A DNA stretch of 64,000 nucleotides from Antilocapra americana (GCA_007570785.1 ML660213.1:2092899-2156898); one strand, 5' to 3'; shown: positions 20,951 to 33,487, numbered from the stretch's first letter. The notes: generated by a model from the letters alone, not told the origin. Numbers and translations are program-made.

Positions 20951-22753
20951 TGGCTGATATTCCCATTTGAATGCAGAGTTTCAAAGAATAGCCAGGAGAG
21001 ATAAGAAAGCCTTCCTCAGCAATCAATGAAAAGAAATAGAGGAAAACAGTAGAATGGGAAAGACTAGAGATCTCTTCAAGAAAATTAGAGACACCAAAGG
21101 AACATTTCATGCAAAGGTGGGCTCAATAAAGGACAGAAATGATATGGACCTAACAGAAGCAGAAGATATTAAGAAGAGGTGGCAAAAATACACAGAAGAA
21201 CTGTACAAAGAGGATCTTCATGACCCAGAGAACCAGAATGGTGTGATCACTCACCTAGAGCCAGACATCCTGGAATGCAGTCAAGTGGGCCTTAGGAAAC
21301 ATCACTACGAACAAAGCTAGTGGAGGTGATGGAATTCCAGTGGAGCTATTTCAAATCCTAAAAGATGATGCTATGAAAGTGCTGCACTCAATATGCCAAC
21401 AAATCTGGAAAACTCAGCAGTGGCCACAGGACTGGAAAAGGTCAGGTTTCATTTCAATCCCAGAGAAGGGCAATGCCAAAGAATGCTCAAACTACCACAC
21501 AATTACATGCATCTCACACATAGCAAAGTATGTTCAAAATTCTCGAAGCAGGCTTCAACAGTATATGAACTGTGAACTTCCAGATGTTCAAGCTGGATTT
21601 CAAAATGGCAGAGGAACCAGAGATAAAATTGCCAACTTTCACCGGATCATCAAAAAAGCAAGAGAGTTCCAGAAAAATATCTATTCTGTTTTATTGACTA
21701 TGCTAAAGCTTTTGACTGTGTGGATCACAACAAACTGTGGAAAATTCTTCAAGAGATGGGAATACCAGACCACCTGACCTGCCTCCTGAGAAATCTGTAT
21801 GCAGGTCAAGAAGCAACAGTTAGAACTGGACATGGCACAAGAGACTAGTTCCAAATCAGGAAAGGAGTACATCAAGGCTGTTTTTGTCACTCTGCTTATT
21901 TAACTTATATGCAGAGTATATCATGTGAAATGCCAGGCTGTATGAAGCACAAGCTGGAATCAAGATCAGTGGGAGAAATAACAATAACCTCAGATACGCA
22001 TGTGACACCACCTTTATGGCAGAAAGTGAAGAACTAAAGAGCCTCTTAATGAAAGTGAAAGAAGAGAGTGAAAAGTTGACTTAAAACTCAACATTCAGAA
22101 AACTAAGATCATGACATCCGGTCCCATCACTTCATGGCAAATAGATGGGGAAACAGTGACAAACTTTATTTTGGGGGACTCCAAAATCATTTCAGATGGT
22201 GACTGCAGCCATGAAATTAAAAGCCTCTTGCTCCTTGGCAGAAAACCTATGACCAACCTACACAGCATATTAAAAAGGAGAGACATTACTTTGCCAACAA
22301 AGGTCCATTTAGTTAAAGCCATGGTTTTTCCAGTAGTCATGTATGTAAGATTTGGACCATAAAGAAAGCTGAGTGCCAAATAATTGATATTTTTGAACTG
22401 TGGTGTTGGAGAAGACTCCTGAGAGTCCCTTGGACAGCAAGGGGATCCAAATGGTCAATCTAAAAGGAAATCAGTCCTGAATATTCATTGGAAGAACTGA
22501 TGCTGAAGCTGAAACTCTAATACTTTTTCCACCTGATGCAAAGAACTAACTCCTGGAAAAGACCCTGATGTTGGGAAAGACTGAAGATGGGAGGAGAAGG
22601 GGATGACAGAGGATGAGATGGTTAGATGGCATCACTAATGTATGGACATGAGTTTGAGTAGGCTCCAGGAGTTGGTGATGGACAGGGAAGCCTGGAGAGC
22701 TGCAGTCCGTGGGGTCACAGAGAGTTAGACACAACTGAGCAACCAAACTGAGC
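20951..22753 (+). mobile_element. BovB LINE, 5'-truncated, RT active site broken
   Basis: Plus-oriented BovB starting inside the linker between endonuclease and RT (reading NAEFQRIARRDKKAFLS-like) and running to the true 3' end (ACTGAGCAACCAAACTGAG). Coding pieces lie at 21054-21320, 21340-21777 and 22111-22362 in shifting frames. The catalytic YADD is YACD (GCATGTGAC near 22000), so it could not polymerise even if repaired elsewhere. It lies head to head with the minus BovB at 17635-20947. The base pairs just after the end, TGGTCATTTC (22754-22763), resemble TGATCATTTC at 17311-17320. Confidence 0.92.
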
Positions 22754-22763
22754 TGGTCATTTC

Positions 22764-23159
22764 CCTGGGATGTTTGTTGAAAATAATCAATGGCAACTGC
22801 TTAACATTATAGCTGCCTAAGGCAACAGTAACAGCTGGGGGAAACAACAAACCAACAAATAAGAGATGAAAGTTGAGAAATGACGCATCCATAGGGGGCT
22901 TTGCAGAGATTTCCTGGCAATCTAGAAAGCCATGCCCATACAAAGGGCTATGTATATGTCCAGGAACATGTGCATCCCCAAGAGACATTTGAGAAGGTCT
23001 CTTTGACCTTGTAATTCTACACAAGTAGTAAATAGTGACTAAAGAAGAGTGCTAATATGTCTGACTGAATGTTAAAGGTATATTGCAACAGACTAATAGA
23101 ACTCTCCAAAGAGACTAAAAAGATTAATGGCTCTAAGAATTTATGAAAATCTGTTCCAT
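22764..23159. other. USH2A intron 4, short unrecognised stretch
   Basis: About 400 bases between the BovB complex and the next SINE. No family or exon was recognised. Confidence 0.5.
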
Positions 23160-23355
23160 TATTGGCTCATATGGTAAAGAATCTGCCTGCAGTGCAGGAT
23201 ACATGGATGTGATTCCTGGGTCAGGAAGATACCCTGGAGAAGGGAATGGCTACGCACTCCACTATTCTTTCCTGGAGAATCCCAGGGACAGAGGAGCCTT
23301 GTGGGCTACAGTCATGGGATCGCAGAGAGTCAGACATGACTGAACAACTAATACA
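23160..23355 (+). mobile_element. Bov-tA SINE, head slightly truncated
   Basis: Starts at TTGGCTCATATGGTAAAGAA, has CTGGGTCAGGAAGATACCCT in the middle and ends with GACATGACTGAACAACTAAT. The first bases of the tRNA head are missing. Confidence 0.9.
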
Positions 23356-26300
23356 CTAGAGTGCACACTCACACATGCTAAGTGAACAGAGAGTTCCACG
23401 ACCATACATGACAAAAACATGTATTTTATATAATTTGTTTAGGAACGTCACTAAACAAGCAAAGAGCAGCAACAACAAATCCTGGGGAAGGAAAGCCTCT
23501 GATTTTTGTATCTGCTACATTACACTATATAAAATGCCCAGTTTTCAACAAAAAATATGACACATGCAAAGGAACAAGAAAGTATAACTGATAAATAGTT
23601 GAGGGGAAGTGGTCATAGAAACTGGGCCAATTAAAAGCCCATACATTAAACTTACTAGACAAAGACTTTAAATCAACTATTTAAACATGTTCAAAAAACT
23701 GAAGGAAATCATATATAGAGAACCAAAGTATCAGAATGATGTCTGAGCAAATAGAAAAGATGATTATAAGAGACAGAAATTATCAAAAAAGAAAAATTCC
23801 CTAAAGGGACTCAACAGCAGACACAAATGGGCAGAAAAAACAATCAGTGAACTTAAAAACAGGTCAACTGAGATTAGTCTCAGGAATAGACAGAAAAAAA
23901 CATACAAAAATTAACCAGAACTTCTGGGACTTGTGGGATCCCCATCAAGTATACAAATATAACCATAAAATACTAGTTCCACAAAAAGAGAGAATGAAAG
24001 GAACAAAAAAAATATTTAAAGAAATAATCACTAAATCTGTTCAGTTGATGAAAAACATTAATGTATACATCCAAGAAATTCAATTAATTTCAAGAAGAAT
24101 AAATTCAGAAAACTGTACACAATATTTCATACTCAAACGGCTGAAATACAAACAGAAAATTATAAAAACACCAAGAGAGAAATAATCAATCTATACAATG
24201 TATCTTCAATAAGATTAACAAAAATTTCTCATCAGAAACCATACAGGCCAGATGAGAGTGAGATGACATATTTAAAGCACTAAAGAAAAAAGAAAGAATA
24301 TCAACCAAAAATTCTTTTTCTACTAAAACCACTCATAAAAAATGCAGGACAAATGAAGAAATTCCAAAAAAAGCAAAAACTGAGACTATGATTTATAGAC
24401 CTAATTTATGACTTAAGACCTAATTTACAAGAAGTACTAAAGAAAGTTTCCAGACTGAAACGAAAGGACACTAGACAATATTTCTACTCCATGTAGAGAA
24501 ATAAAGAACACTTTCAAAAGTAATTAATAAACATAAATATTATTTAAATAATTTATTTATTATTCTTTTTCCTAATAAAAAGAGAAATGCATAAAACAGT
24601 AATTATAAATCTGTGTTGATTAACAACATAATTTGAATGACAATAACAAGGGGGATAAAAACAAGTGAAAAATAAGCACAAAATTTGAGTATACTATTGA
24701 AATTAAGTTGGTATTAATTCAATCTAGATTATTATAAATTTAGATGCAACTGTGATAACCTGGGAAACTACTGATAAAGTAACAAATATAGTAAAAAGAA
24801 TAACAAGAGGATTAAAATGGTACACTCAAAAACATCTATTTAACACAAAAGAATAAATGAACAAAAGAGGCATAAGCCATAGAAAACAAAGAGCAAAGTG
24901 ATATTACAAAGGTAACTACCTATCATAATTGCATTAAATGTAAATGGTTTAAACACAATAAAAAGTAGATTTGCAGAATGGAAAACTAAAACACAAATGC
25001 TTTCTACAATGGACAAGCTTAAGGAAACACTTTGAAAGTTAAAAAATAAAAAAAGACACATATCATATAAACTATAACCGAACATATTCTCAATAATAAA
25101 TAGATCAAAGAAGAAATCACAAGAAAACAAGAAAATCCTTGAAACAAATAAAAATAAACATATAACATATCACACTCTATAAGTTTCAGGTAACACAATG
25201 CTCAAAGCGAAATATATAACTATAATCACCTATATTAATAAAGAAAATTTTCTAATCGATAACCTAATCTTCTACCTTAAAAAACCAGAAAGAAGGAGGA
25301 AACTCAATCCAAAGCAAACTGAAAGAACTCAATTATTAAGATTAGACACAAATGAAATATAGAATTTAAAACAATCAGGAAAACTAGCAAGATCAAAAGT
25401 TGTTTTTTTTTAAATGAACACCTTTTTTTTTTTAAAAAAAAGGGGAACCTTTGACAAGTCTTCAGCTACACACACAAAGAAAAGAGGACTCAAGATTCAA
25501 AGTAGTAATATCCAAAATGAGAGAGGGGAAATTGCAACCAACCTTACAGACAAGAAAATATGACAAGGGAGTCTCTGAAAAATACATGTCAAAATTAGGT
25601 AATCCAGATCAAATGGACCAATTTCTAGAAAGACCCAAACTACTGAAACTGACTCAAGAAATAGATATCATCACCAACAAACTACCAGAGCTCATTAATG
25701 AATTCAATAATGTTGCAGGTTATAAAATTAATATACAGAAATCTGTTGCAGTTCAATACACTAACAATTTTAAAATGACAAAACTACCCAAATAATCTAC
25801 AGATTCAAGGCAATCCCATTCCCAAACAATCTACAGATTCAGTGCAATACCAATGACATTTTTTTCATAGAAACAAAATAATTCTAAAATTTTCAAGGAA
25901 ACACAAAAGACTCCAGCTAGCTAAAACATTATTGAGAAAGACCCAGAGGTCTCATACTCCCTGATATCAAACCATACTATAAAGCTATGGTAAACAAAAC
26001 AGTATGATACTGGCACAAAAACAAACATTGATCAATAGATTAGAATAAAGAATTTAGTGAATACAAGCAATTACTCTATGAAAATGGAGGGAAGGGCATA
26101 TAATGGGGAAGTCTCTTTAACAAACGGTGTTGGGAAAAGTGGACAACTACATGCAAAAGAATCAGTCTAGACTACTATCACATTATGCACAATAATAAAT
26201 TCAAAATAGATTAAAAAATTTAATGTAAGACCTGAAACCATATAACATCTAGAAGAAAGCATATGTATATCAGCTATGTTCTCTTTGACATTGGTCTTCA

Positions 26301-26423
26301 TAATTTTTTTTTTGATATGCATCCCTGGGTAGAGAAAACAAAGCAAAAATAAGCAAACAAGATTACATCAAACTAAAAAGCTTTTGTACAGAGAAGGAAG
26401 CCATCATTAAAAGGAAAATGCCA

Positions 26424-26470
26424 AAACAACAAAATTCTGTAAAGCAATTATCCATCGATATAAAAATAAA
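26424..26470 (+). mobile_element. 47-bp insertion of an L1 3' tail
   Basis: AACAACAAAATTCTGTAAAG followed by CAATTATCC and an A-rich tail is a ruminant L1-type 3' end (a closely similar tail occurs at about 30522-30550). It is bracketed by TTAAAAGGAAAATGCCA (26407-26423) and TTAAAAAGGAAAATGCCA (26471-26488), a ~17-bp target duplication. This is therefore an extremely 5'-truncated retroposition. Confidence 0.85.
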
Positions 26471-27107
26471 TTAAAAAGGAAAATGCCACCTAGTGAATGA
26501 GAGAAAATATCTGCAAATGGTAAATGTAAGTGCTTAATATCAAAAATAAATGACTCATACAATTCCACAAACAAACAAATAACCCAGTTGAAAAATGGTC
26601 TAAGTAGACATTTTTACAGGGAAGACACACAAATGGCCAACAGCCAGCTGAAAGATGCTCAACATCACCAGGGAAATGAAAGTCAAAATTACAGTAAGAT
26701 ATTACATCATATTTGCCAAAGTACCTACTATAAAAAAGACAACAAATAACAAATGTTGGCAAGGAGAAAAGGAAAACCCTCACTGGTGGGAATGTAAATT
26801 TGTGCAGCCACTATAGTAGAGAATGGTTATTCCCAAAAAATTTAAAAATAGAACTACTGTATGATCTAGCAGTATCATTTCTCAGTATTTATCCAAGAAG
26901 TATAAACACTAATTAGAATAGATATATGCACCTCCATTTTCATTGTAGCATTATTTATAATAGCCAAATACAGAAGCAACCAAAATGTGTATCAATAGAT
27001 GAATGGATAAAGAAGATGAGGTACATATACACACATACACAAGCAGAATATGGAGTATTACTCAGCCATAAAAAATAAAATTCTGTCATTTGCAAAAACA
27101 AGGATGA

Positions 27108-28917
27108 CCCACAGCAAACATTACCCTCAATGGTGAAAAACTGGAAGCATTCCCCCTGAAATCAGGGACAAGACAAGGGTGCCCACTCTCACCACTACTA
27201 TTCAACATAGTTTTGGAAGTTTTGGCCACAGCAATCAGAGCAGATAAAGAAATCAAAGGAATACAGATTGGAAAAGAAGAAGTAAAACTCTCTCTGTTTG
27301 CAGATGACATGATCCTCTATATTGAAAACCCTAAAGACTCTACGAGAAAATTACTAGAGGTAATCAGTGAATATAGCAAAGTTTCAGGATATAAAATCAA
27401 CACACAGAAATCCCTGGCATTCCTATACACTAACAGTGAGAAATCAGAAAGAGAAATTAAGGAAACAATTCCATTCACCATCGAAACAAAAAGAATAAAA
27501 TACTTAGGAGTATTTCTACCTAAAGAATCAAAAGACTTGTATATAGAAAACTATAGAACACTGATGAAAGAAATCAAGGAGGACACAAACAGATGGAGAA
27601 ATGTGCCGTGTTCGTGGATTGGAAGAATCAATATAGTGAAAATGAGTATACTACCTAAAGCAATCTATAGATACAATGCAATTCCTATCAAGCTACCAGA
27701 GGTCTTTTTCAAAGAATTAGAACAAATAATTTCTCAATTTGTATGGAAATACAAAAAACCTCGTATAGCCAAAGCAATCTTGAGAAAGAAGAATGGAACG
27801 GGAGGAATCAACCTACCTGACTTTAGGCTATACTACAAATCCACAGTCATTAAGACAGTATGGTACTGGCACAAAGACAGAAATATAGATCAATGGAACA
27901 GAATAGAAAGCCCAGAGATAAATCCACGCATCTATGGACACCTTATCTTTGACAAAGGAGGCAAGAATATACAATGGAGAAAAGACAACCTCTTTAACAA
28001 GTGGTGCTGGGAAAACTGGACAGCCACTTGTAAAAGAATGAAACTAGATCACTTTCTAACACCATACACAAAGATAAACTCAAAATGGATTAAAGATCTA
28101 AGCATAAGACCAGAAACTATAAAACTCCTAGAGGATAACATAGGCAAAACACTCTCTGCTATAATCCAAAGTGGGATACTCCATGACCCACCTCCCAGAA
28201 TATTGGAAATAAAAACTTGAATAAACAAATGGGACCTAATTAAAATTAAAAGCTTTTGCACAACAAAGGAAACTATAAGCAAGGTGAAAAGACAGCCTTC
28301 AGAATGGGAGAAAATAATAGCCAATGAAGCAACAGACAAACAATTAATCTCAAAAATATACAAACAACTCCTGCAGCTCCATTCTAGAAAAATAAACAAC
28401 CCAATTAAAAAGTGGGCCAAAGAACTTAACAGACATTTCTCCAAAGAAGATATAAAAATGGCTAACAAACACATGAAAAGATGCTCAACATCACTCATTA
28501 TCAGAGAAATGCAAATCAAAACCACAATGAGGTACCACTTTACACCAGTTAGAATGGCTGCCATCCAAAAGTCTACAAGCAATAAATGCTGGAGAGGATG
28601 TGGAGAAAAGGGAACCCTCTTACACTGTTGGTGGGAATGCAAACTAGTACAGCCACTATGGAAAACAGTGTGGAGGTTCCTTAAAAAGCTGCAAATAGAC
28701 CTGCCATATGACCCGGCAATCCCACTGCTGGGCATATACACCGAGGAAACCAGAATTCAAAGAGCCACGTGTACCCCAATGTTCATCGCTGCATTGTTTA
28801 CAATAGCTAAGACATGGAAACAACCTAGATGCCCATCAACTGATGAATGGATAAGAAAGCTGTGGTACATATACACAATGGAATATTACTCAGCATTAAA
28901 AAAAAAATTCATTTGAA
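27108..28917 (+). pseudogene. L1 ORF2 protein, C-terminal two thirds of RT to zinc knuckle, one stop
   Basis: One reading frame is open from the 5' truncation to 28917, except for a single TGA at 28218-28220. N-terminal to C-terminal it contains the reverse-transcriptase palm with catalytic FADD ([13 protein letters not shown], about residue 30 of the piece starting 27213), the thumb-like region ([16 protein letters not shown]), and the Cys/His-rich C-terminal domain ([18 protein letters not shown], pattern C-x3-C-x7-H-x4-C). The endonuclease and the start of the RT are absent because of truncation. It is a dead fragment of a LINE-1 retrotransposon and not a host gene. The stop falls between the RT and the C-terminal domain. 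Confidence 0.93.
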
Positions 28918-29216
28918 GCAATTCTACTCAGATGGACGAAACTGGAGCCCATTATCCAGAGTGAAGTAAGCCAGAAGCAAAAACAACAATACAGTATATT
29001 AACGCATATATATGGAATTTAGAAAGACAGTAACGAGAACCCAACATGGGAGACAACAAAAGGAACGCAGATGTATAGAACAGACTCATGGACTTTGTGG
29101 ATGAGGGTAAGGCTGGGATGTTATGGGAGAAGGGCATTGAAGCATGTTAATTGTCATGTGTCTAATCAATCGCCAGCCCAGGATTGATGCTCGGGACTGG
29201 TGCAGCGAGATTTCCC

Positions 29217-29316
29217 NNNNNNNNNNNNNNNNNNNNNNNNNNNNNNNNNNNNNNNNNNNNNNNNNNNNNNNNNNNNNNNNNNNNNNNNNNNNNNNNNNNN
29301 NNNNNNNNNNNNNNNN
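29217..29316. other. Assembly gap (100 N)
   Basis: Exactly 100 N, the usual placeholder for a gap of unknown size. It lies in the 3' UTR of the young L1. Judged against the other L1 3' end in this window (35420-35712), about 110-170 bases of 3' UTR plus a variable A-rich tail should be missing. Confidence 0.99.
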
Positions 29317-30297
29317 AAAAAAAAAATTAATTAATTAATTAAAAAAAAGAAAAAGAAAAAAAAAAAAACAAGGATGAATTCAGAGGATATAAAATAAACC
29401 AGAAAGAGAATGGTAAGTAGTATATGATTTTATTTAAATTTGAAATCTAAAATACAAATGAACAAATATAAAACATAAATAGATTTAAAGATGCAGAAAA
29501 AAGCATTTGCCAGATGGGAGGGGGAAGGAGGAGGAAATAAATAGGTGAGGGCGATTAAGAGGTACAAACTTTCAGTTGCAAAGTAAACGAGTCACAGATA
29601 CGAAATGTCCAGTGTGGGAAGTACAGTGAATAACTGCATATCTTTGCATGGTGATATATGGTAACTAGATTTATTGTCATAATCATTGAAAATACAAAAT
29701 TTTTGAATCACTAAGTTGAGTAACAGGAACTAACATAGTGTTATAGGTCTATGATATTTTAAAAACAAATTTATAGAAAAGAGATCAAATTTGTGGGTAA
29801 CAGAGAGTAGATAGGGTAGAGGGGAGGGGGAAGTAGATGCATACAATCAAAATTTATGAACCTCCAGGTATAAGTAAATATAATATATAACATGATGAAT
29901 TCAATTAACACTGCTGCATAGCATATATGGAAGCTGTTAAAAGAGTAAATCTCAAGAGCTATCATAAAAATCATTTTTTTCTATTTCTTAACTTTTATAC
30001 CTATATAAGTTGATGGATGTTCACCAAAACTATTGTAAAAATCACTTCATGATGTATGTAAATGAGATCATTGTGCTGTATACCTTAAACAGTGCTATAT
30101 GTCTATTATATCTCAGTAAAACTCAGAAGAAACAAAATCAAATATAATAGTGAATGGGGAAAAAAAGAAATGGATATTCTCAATATAGCTATAATAAAAA
30201 AGGAGATTTACTTAGGTTAAAAAAGTTATTTTCCACAAAGAAAATCCAGGATCCATGTCTTCACTAAATTCTTATAAAAATTTAAAAGAGAAACAAT

Positions 30298-30455
30298 GGG
30301 GACCTTCCTAGTGGTCCAGTGGGTGAGGTGCCACACTCCCAATGCAAAGGGTCCTGGTTCGATCCTTAGTCAGGGAACTAGATCCCTGATACTGCAACTG
30401 AAAGATTCCCCAAGCTACAACTAAGACCCAGTGCAGTCAAATAAATAAAATAAAG
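30298..30455 (+). mobile_element. CHR-type tRNA-derived SINE
   Basis: GGACCTTCCTAGTGGTCCAG, then GGTTCGATCCTTAGTCAGGG (B-box of a tRNA promoter), GGAACTAGATCCCTGATACT and an AAATAAATAAAATAAA tail. This is the cetartiodactyl CHR SINE type and has no BovA tail. The flanks AAAAGAGAAACAATG and AAAGAGGAAAAATG look like the target duplication. Confidence 0.85.
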
Positions 30456-30499
30456 AGGAAAAATGTCAAGCTTCCAAAAAATAGAAAAGGTAAAAACAC

Positions 30500-31010
30500 T
30501 TCATGTTGAGATTTGACAGAAAACAACAAAATTCTGTAAAGCAATTATCCTTCAACAAAAAATTAATTAAAAAAAAAAACATTTACCAAATAATTCTATT
30601 AAGTTATCTTACCCTGATACCAAAACCAATAAAGACTATACAAGTAAAGAAAGTTACAGATCAGTGTCTTGTGAATATACATGTATCTTCAAAAAAATAC
30701 TAGTAAACCAAATTCAACATCATAAATACAGGATTATACACTACAAGCAACTGGGATTTATACTTAAGATTCAAGGTTCATTCTACATGTGAAAACTAAA
30801 TAATGCACAATCTGATAGAATAAAGGATGAAACACAAATGATCATCTCCATAGATGCAGAAAAAGGCCTTTGTCGAAAGCCAACATTTTTATTATAAAAA
30901 CACTCAGTAAACACTGAAAGAGAATTTTATATATGAAAGGGAATTTAGAAAAATGCATAGCTAACATCACATTCAAAGGTACAAGACTACTTTTCTGCCA
31001 TGTCCAATAT
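30500..31010 (+). mobile_element. L1 fragments: a short 3' tail and an ORF2 piece
   Basis: 30515-30577 is a second copy of the short L1 3' tail (AACAACAAAATTCTGTAAAG ending in an A run). 30590-31010 is a diverged ORF2 piece whose sequence GATCATCTCCATAGATGCAG corresponds to the I-S-I-D-A-E-K-A-F-type motif before the RT active site. Frames are broken. Confidence 0.7.
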
Positions 31011-31089
31011 CCACATTTGCCACTTGCAATAAATATTGCTCTGTAGGTAATTAACCAGGGCAATTAAGCAGGGAAAAGAAAGGGTTTCC

Positions 31090-33476
31090 AGACTATAGAG
31101 AAAAAAGTAAAACAAATGTGTACCAGGAGAAACATATGTTAACTATGAAATTTCATAAATTATAAGAAGAAAATTCTCAACATGTAAACAAATAAGTAAC
31201 ACATGCCTTTATTCATAAAATGGAATATTAATAATGCATGTAAAATGAATGAATCAGACTTCAAAATTAAAAATACTCAAAAACAAATTTTATGGAAGGC
31301 CCAAGGTGAAGCAACTTTTATAGATTTTAACAAGAAGATAATAGCATGTATTATATTATTCAAGTATACTCATATACATATTAATTTAAGGTTGAAATAG
31401 TTAAAATTTGACAATCTTTAGTCTATAAAACTGGTAATTTTACAAGGTATAAAAAATCTCATAAGGTATAAAAATGACACAATAATAATAAATGCAAATA
31501 CAGAATGGAAGAGGGGTTTAAAAACCTTTGATATTTCAAGGCCATAAATGACCATTACCTAGAAAATTCACTGACATAACAAAAATTTGTATTTTAGAAA
31601 GTTAGACATTAATAAAAATGCTAAAGTCAAATAAATGGAAATAGCAACAAGCTATTAAGACTAGATCTGTCCTTGTGAACCAAAACAATTTTAGAATTAG
31701 AACTAGAAGTATAATGATTGGCACAGTTGCATTTAAATAGAGATACCCATCCACAGGCTAAAAGAAAGATAATTACTGTGAATTTTTATAAAAAATACCT
31801 AGTATGATATCATACTGAGACTCTTCATTTCTGAAAATAACAAAGCTTAAAGACTGAGCATTTTGACAATACCATTAATAGTTTCACATATGTAAGAAAA
31901 AACCTGCCAATTCAATAGAACAAAAATATAAATCTGTGTCCATTTCACAAAGACTTAGATAATCTCCTTTCATTATTTCTATCAAAAGTTCTAATTAAAA
32001 TTAAAATTATGAATGATGGGGGTCAGGTTAATTACCTGATTTCTATTTACTTCAGGGTGACACAAAAGAAAACATTTTACTCTGAATCCAGTTATATAAG
32101 CAAATAAGAAAAAGTCTAGAACTTCAAAAATGATGGCTCTAGAATGGAGAGTCAAAGAAGCTTACTCATTTATTTTTTAATGCTCACAATGGTAAGGGCT
32201 TTATGCCAGAAAATTTAGAATGCATTTTGTGTTTCTATTATTGATAATGTTGCTTTTAGGTAGTAGTAGCAAAAAGATAAGAATATACTCCAGCTGTCAT
32301 GGAACCATAAGAAAGAAAATAAATATTTAAATAAAATATCATTGCAGACAACAATAACAAAAAAAAACAAGCTTTCAATATAGAGTCAGATATGATTAAT
32401 ATATGTGCATTATACAATTACACAATATATACACTATAATAAAATTCCTTGATTGAGGAAAATTTGAAAATTTACCTCTAGAATTGGTAGCTAAAATCAG
32501 TAAAAGGCAAGGTGCTATCCTGAACAAGTAACAGATGACTAAAAAATATTCAAAATAATCATCAACCCCCCAGAAAATAAAAGTTTGAGCTGAATGAAGA
32601 AATAACCAATGGTGCAAGCATCATAAGACAGAAACTGCTTCACAAAATCAAGAAACAGAAAAAGGCCACTAGTGAGTTGAGATAATCTAACAACAAGGGT
32701 TTAGAATTCTCAAAAATTTTCATGTTAAATATTGGCAGTGAATAGATTTCAGGAAGACCAAAGAAAACTTATGTAAAAGTTAAAAAAAATAGAAATAAAG
32801 TTAGGGTCCACAAAAGCCAAACATCTCCAGGAAAAATTAGAAGAGGTAACAATAAGGTCAATTACCAAATGCTATCAAACTAATCTTTGGCATTCTTGAC
32901 TAGAATGCCAGAGACCAGCCATGGTTAAGAACCAAGAGAGGTACAGAGTTAAGGAAAGAGTTGGTCAAAGAAAGAAAATGTTCTATTAAATGTTACAGAA
33001 AGAGTTGGATTTCCACCTGTGCTTAGGTATAGAAAGTTGAAACCATCACTTTAGCTATCAAACTACCAAAGTAAGCCAGAGAAGGTATAAAATGATTTTT
33101 TAAACCATCAGAAAGTAGAGAACACTGAGAAATTTGAATAAATTCTAAAAAGTAACAAGCCTTTCACAGACGAGTTGAGACCCATAGCTATTCTCATCCC
33201 TAAGAGAAAAGTGAGAGGTAGCAGAATCAGTTATAGAATAAGAAGACAGTAGCCCCTCCTAGCACAAGAAGGAGTCTGCATCCATCCTAATTCTGACCTC
33301 GAACATCTGAAACCAGCGGTGAACTAAATTTTATTACAGCTGAAATAAACCTCAACTCCACATCAACTTCAAATAAGTTTGATGCTGTTCTCCTCCTTTC
33401 CTCCTCCCCACCCACTGCTAACACACACACTCCAGAGGCCTAACAGAACCAGAAGTGCTGTTTTCACTGGAGGTAA
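31090..33476. other. USH2A intron 4, 2.4 kb largely unrecognised
   Basis: AT-rich sequence with no gene and no repeat that I can name securely. Some A-rich parts (32740-32900) may be decayed LINE. No plausible exon was seen on the minus strand. Confidence 0.5.
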
Positions 33477-33487
33477 CTATTATTTAC

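Larger units (their letters stand above)
27107..29362 (+). mobile_element. Young ruminant L1, 5'-truncated, with assembly gap
   Basis: Inserted in the old L1 with the duplication CAAAAACAAGGATG (27093-27106 and again ending 29376). It begins inside ORF2 and continues through the C-terminus, the 3' UTR and an A-rich tail. The coding part is almost uninterrupted, so the copy is young. The 3' UTR is cut by 100 N (29217-29316). The tail right of the gap contains TTAATTAATTAATT and long A runs. Antisense to USH2A. Confidence 0.94.
23560..30122 (+). mobile_element. Old mammalian L1, interrupted by younger insertions
   Basis: A long diverged L1 in sense order: 5' UTR/ORF1-like blocks (23700-24480, such as GAAACCATACAGGCCAGATG and GAAACGAAAGGACACTAGAC), ORF2 blocks (24830-27100), then the 3' UTR (29377-30122) with CTGTATACCTTAAACAGTGC and ATTATATCTCAGTAAAACTC at its end. 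It is split by a young L1 at 27107-29362 and carries a micro-insertion at 26424-26470. Frames are broken throughout. It is antisense to USH2A. The left edge is approximate. Confidence 0.85.

Noticed and set aside
17635..22753. Domesticated BovB-derived host gene or simple twin-priming inversion
   Set aside because: Frameshifts and stops rule out a gene. Twin priming of one RNA would put the left end near 19240, but the minus segment continues to 17320 and overlaps the plus segment, so that alone cannot explain it.
25397..25442. T-run/A-run inverted structure as a terminator-like element
   Set aside because: It is low-complexity decay within an old L1 and has no meaning as a terminator in a mammalian intron.
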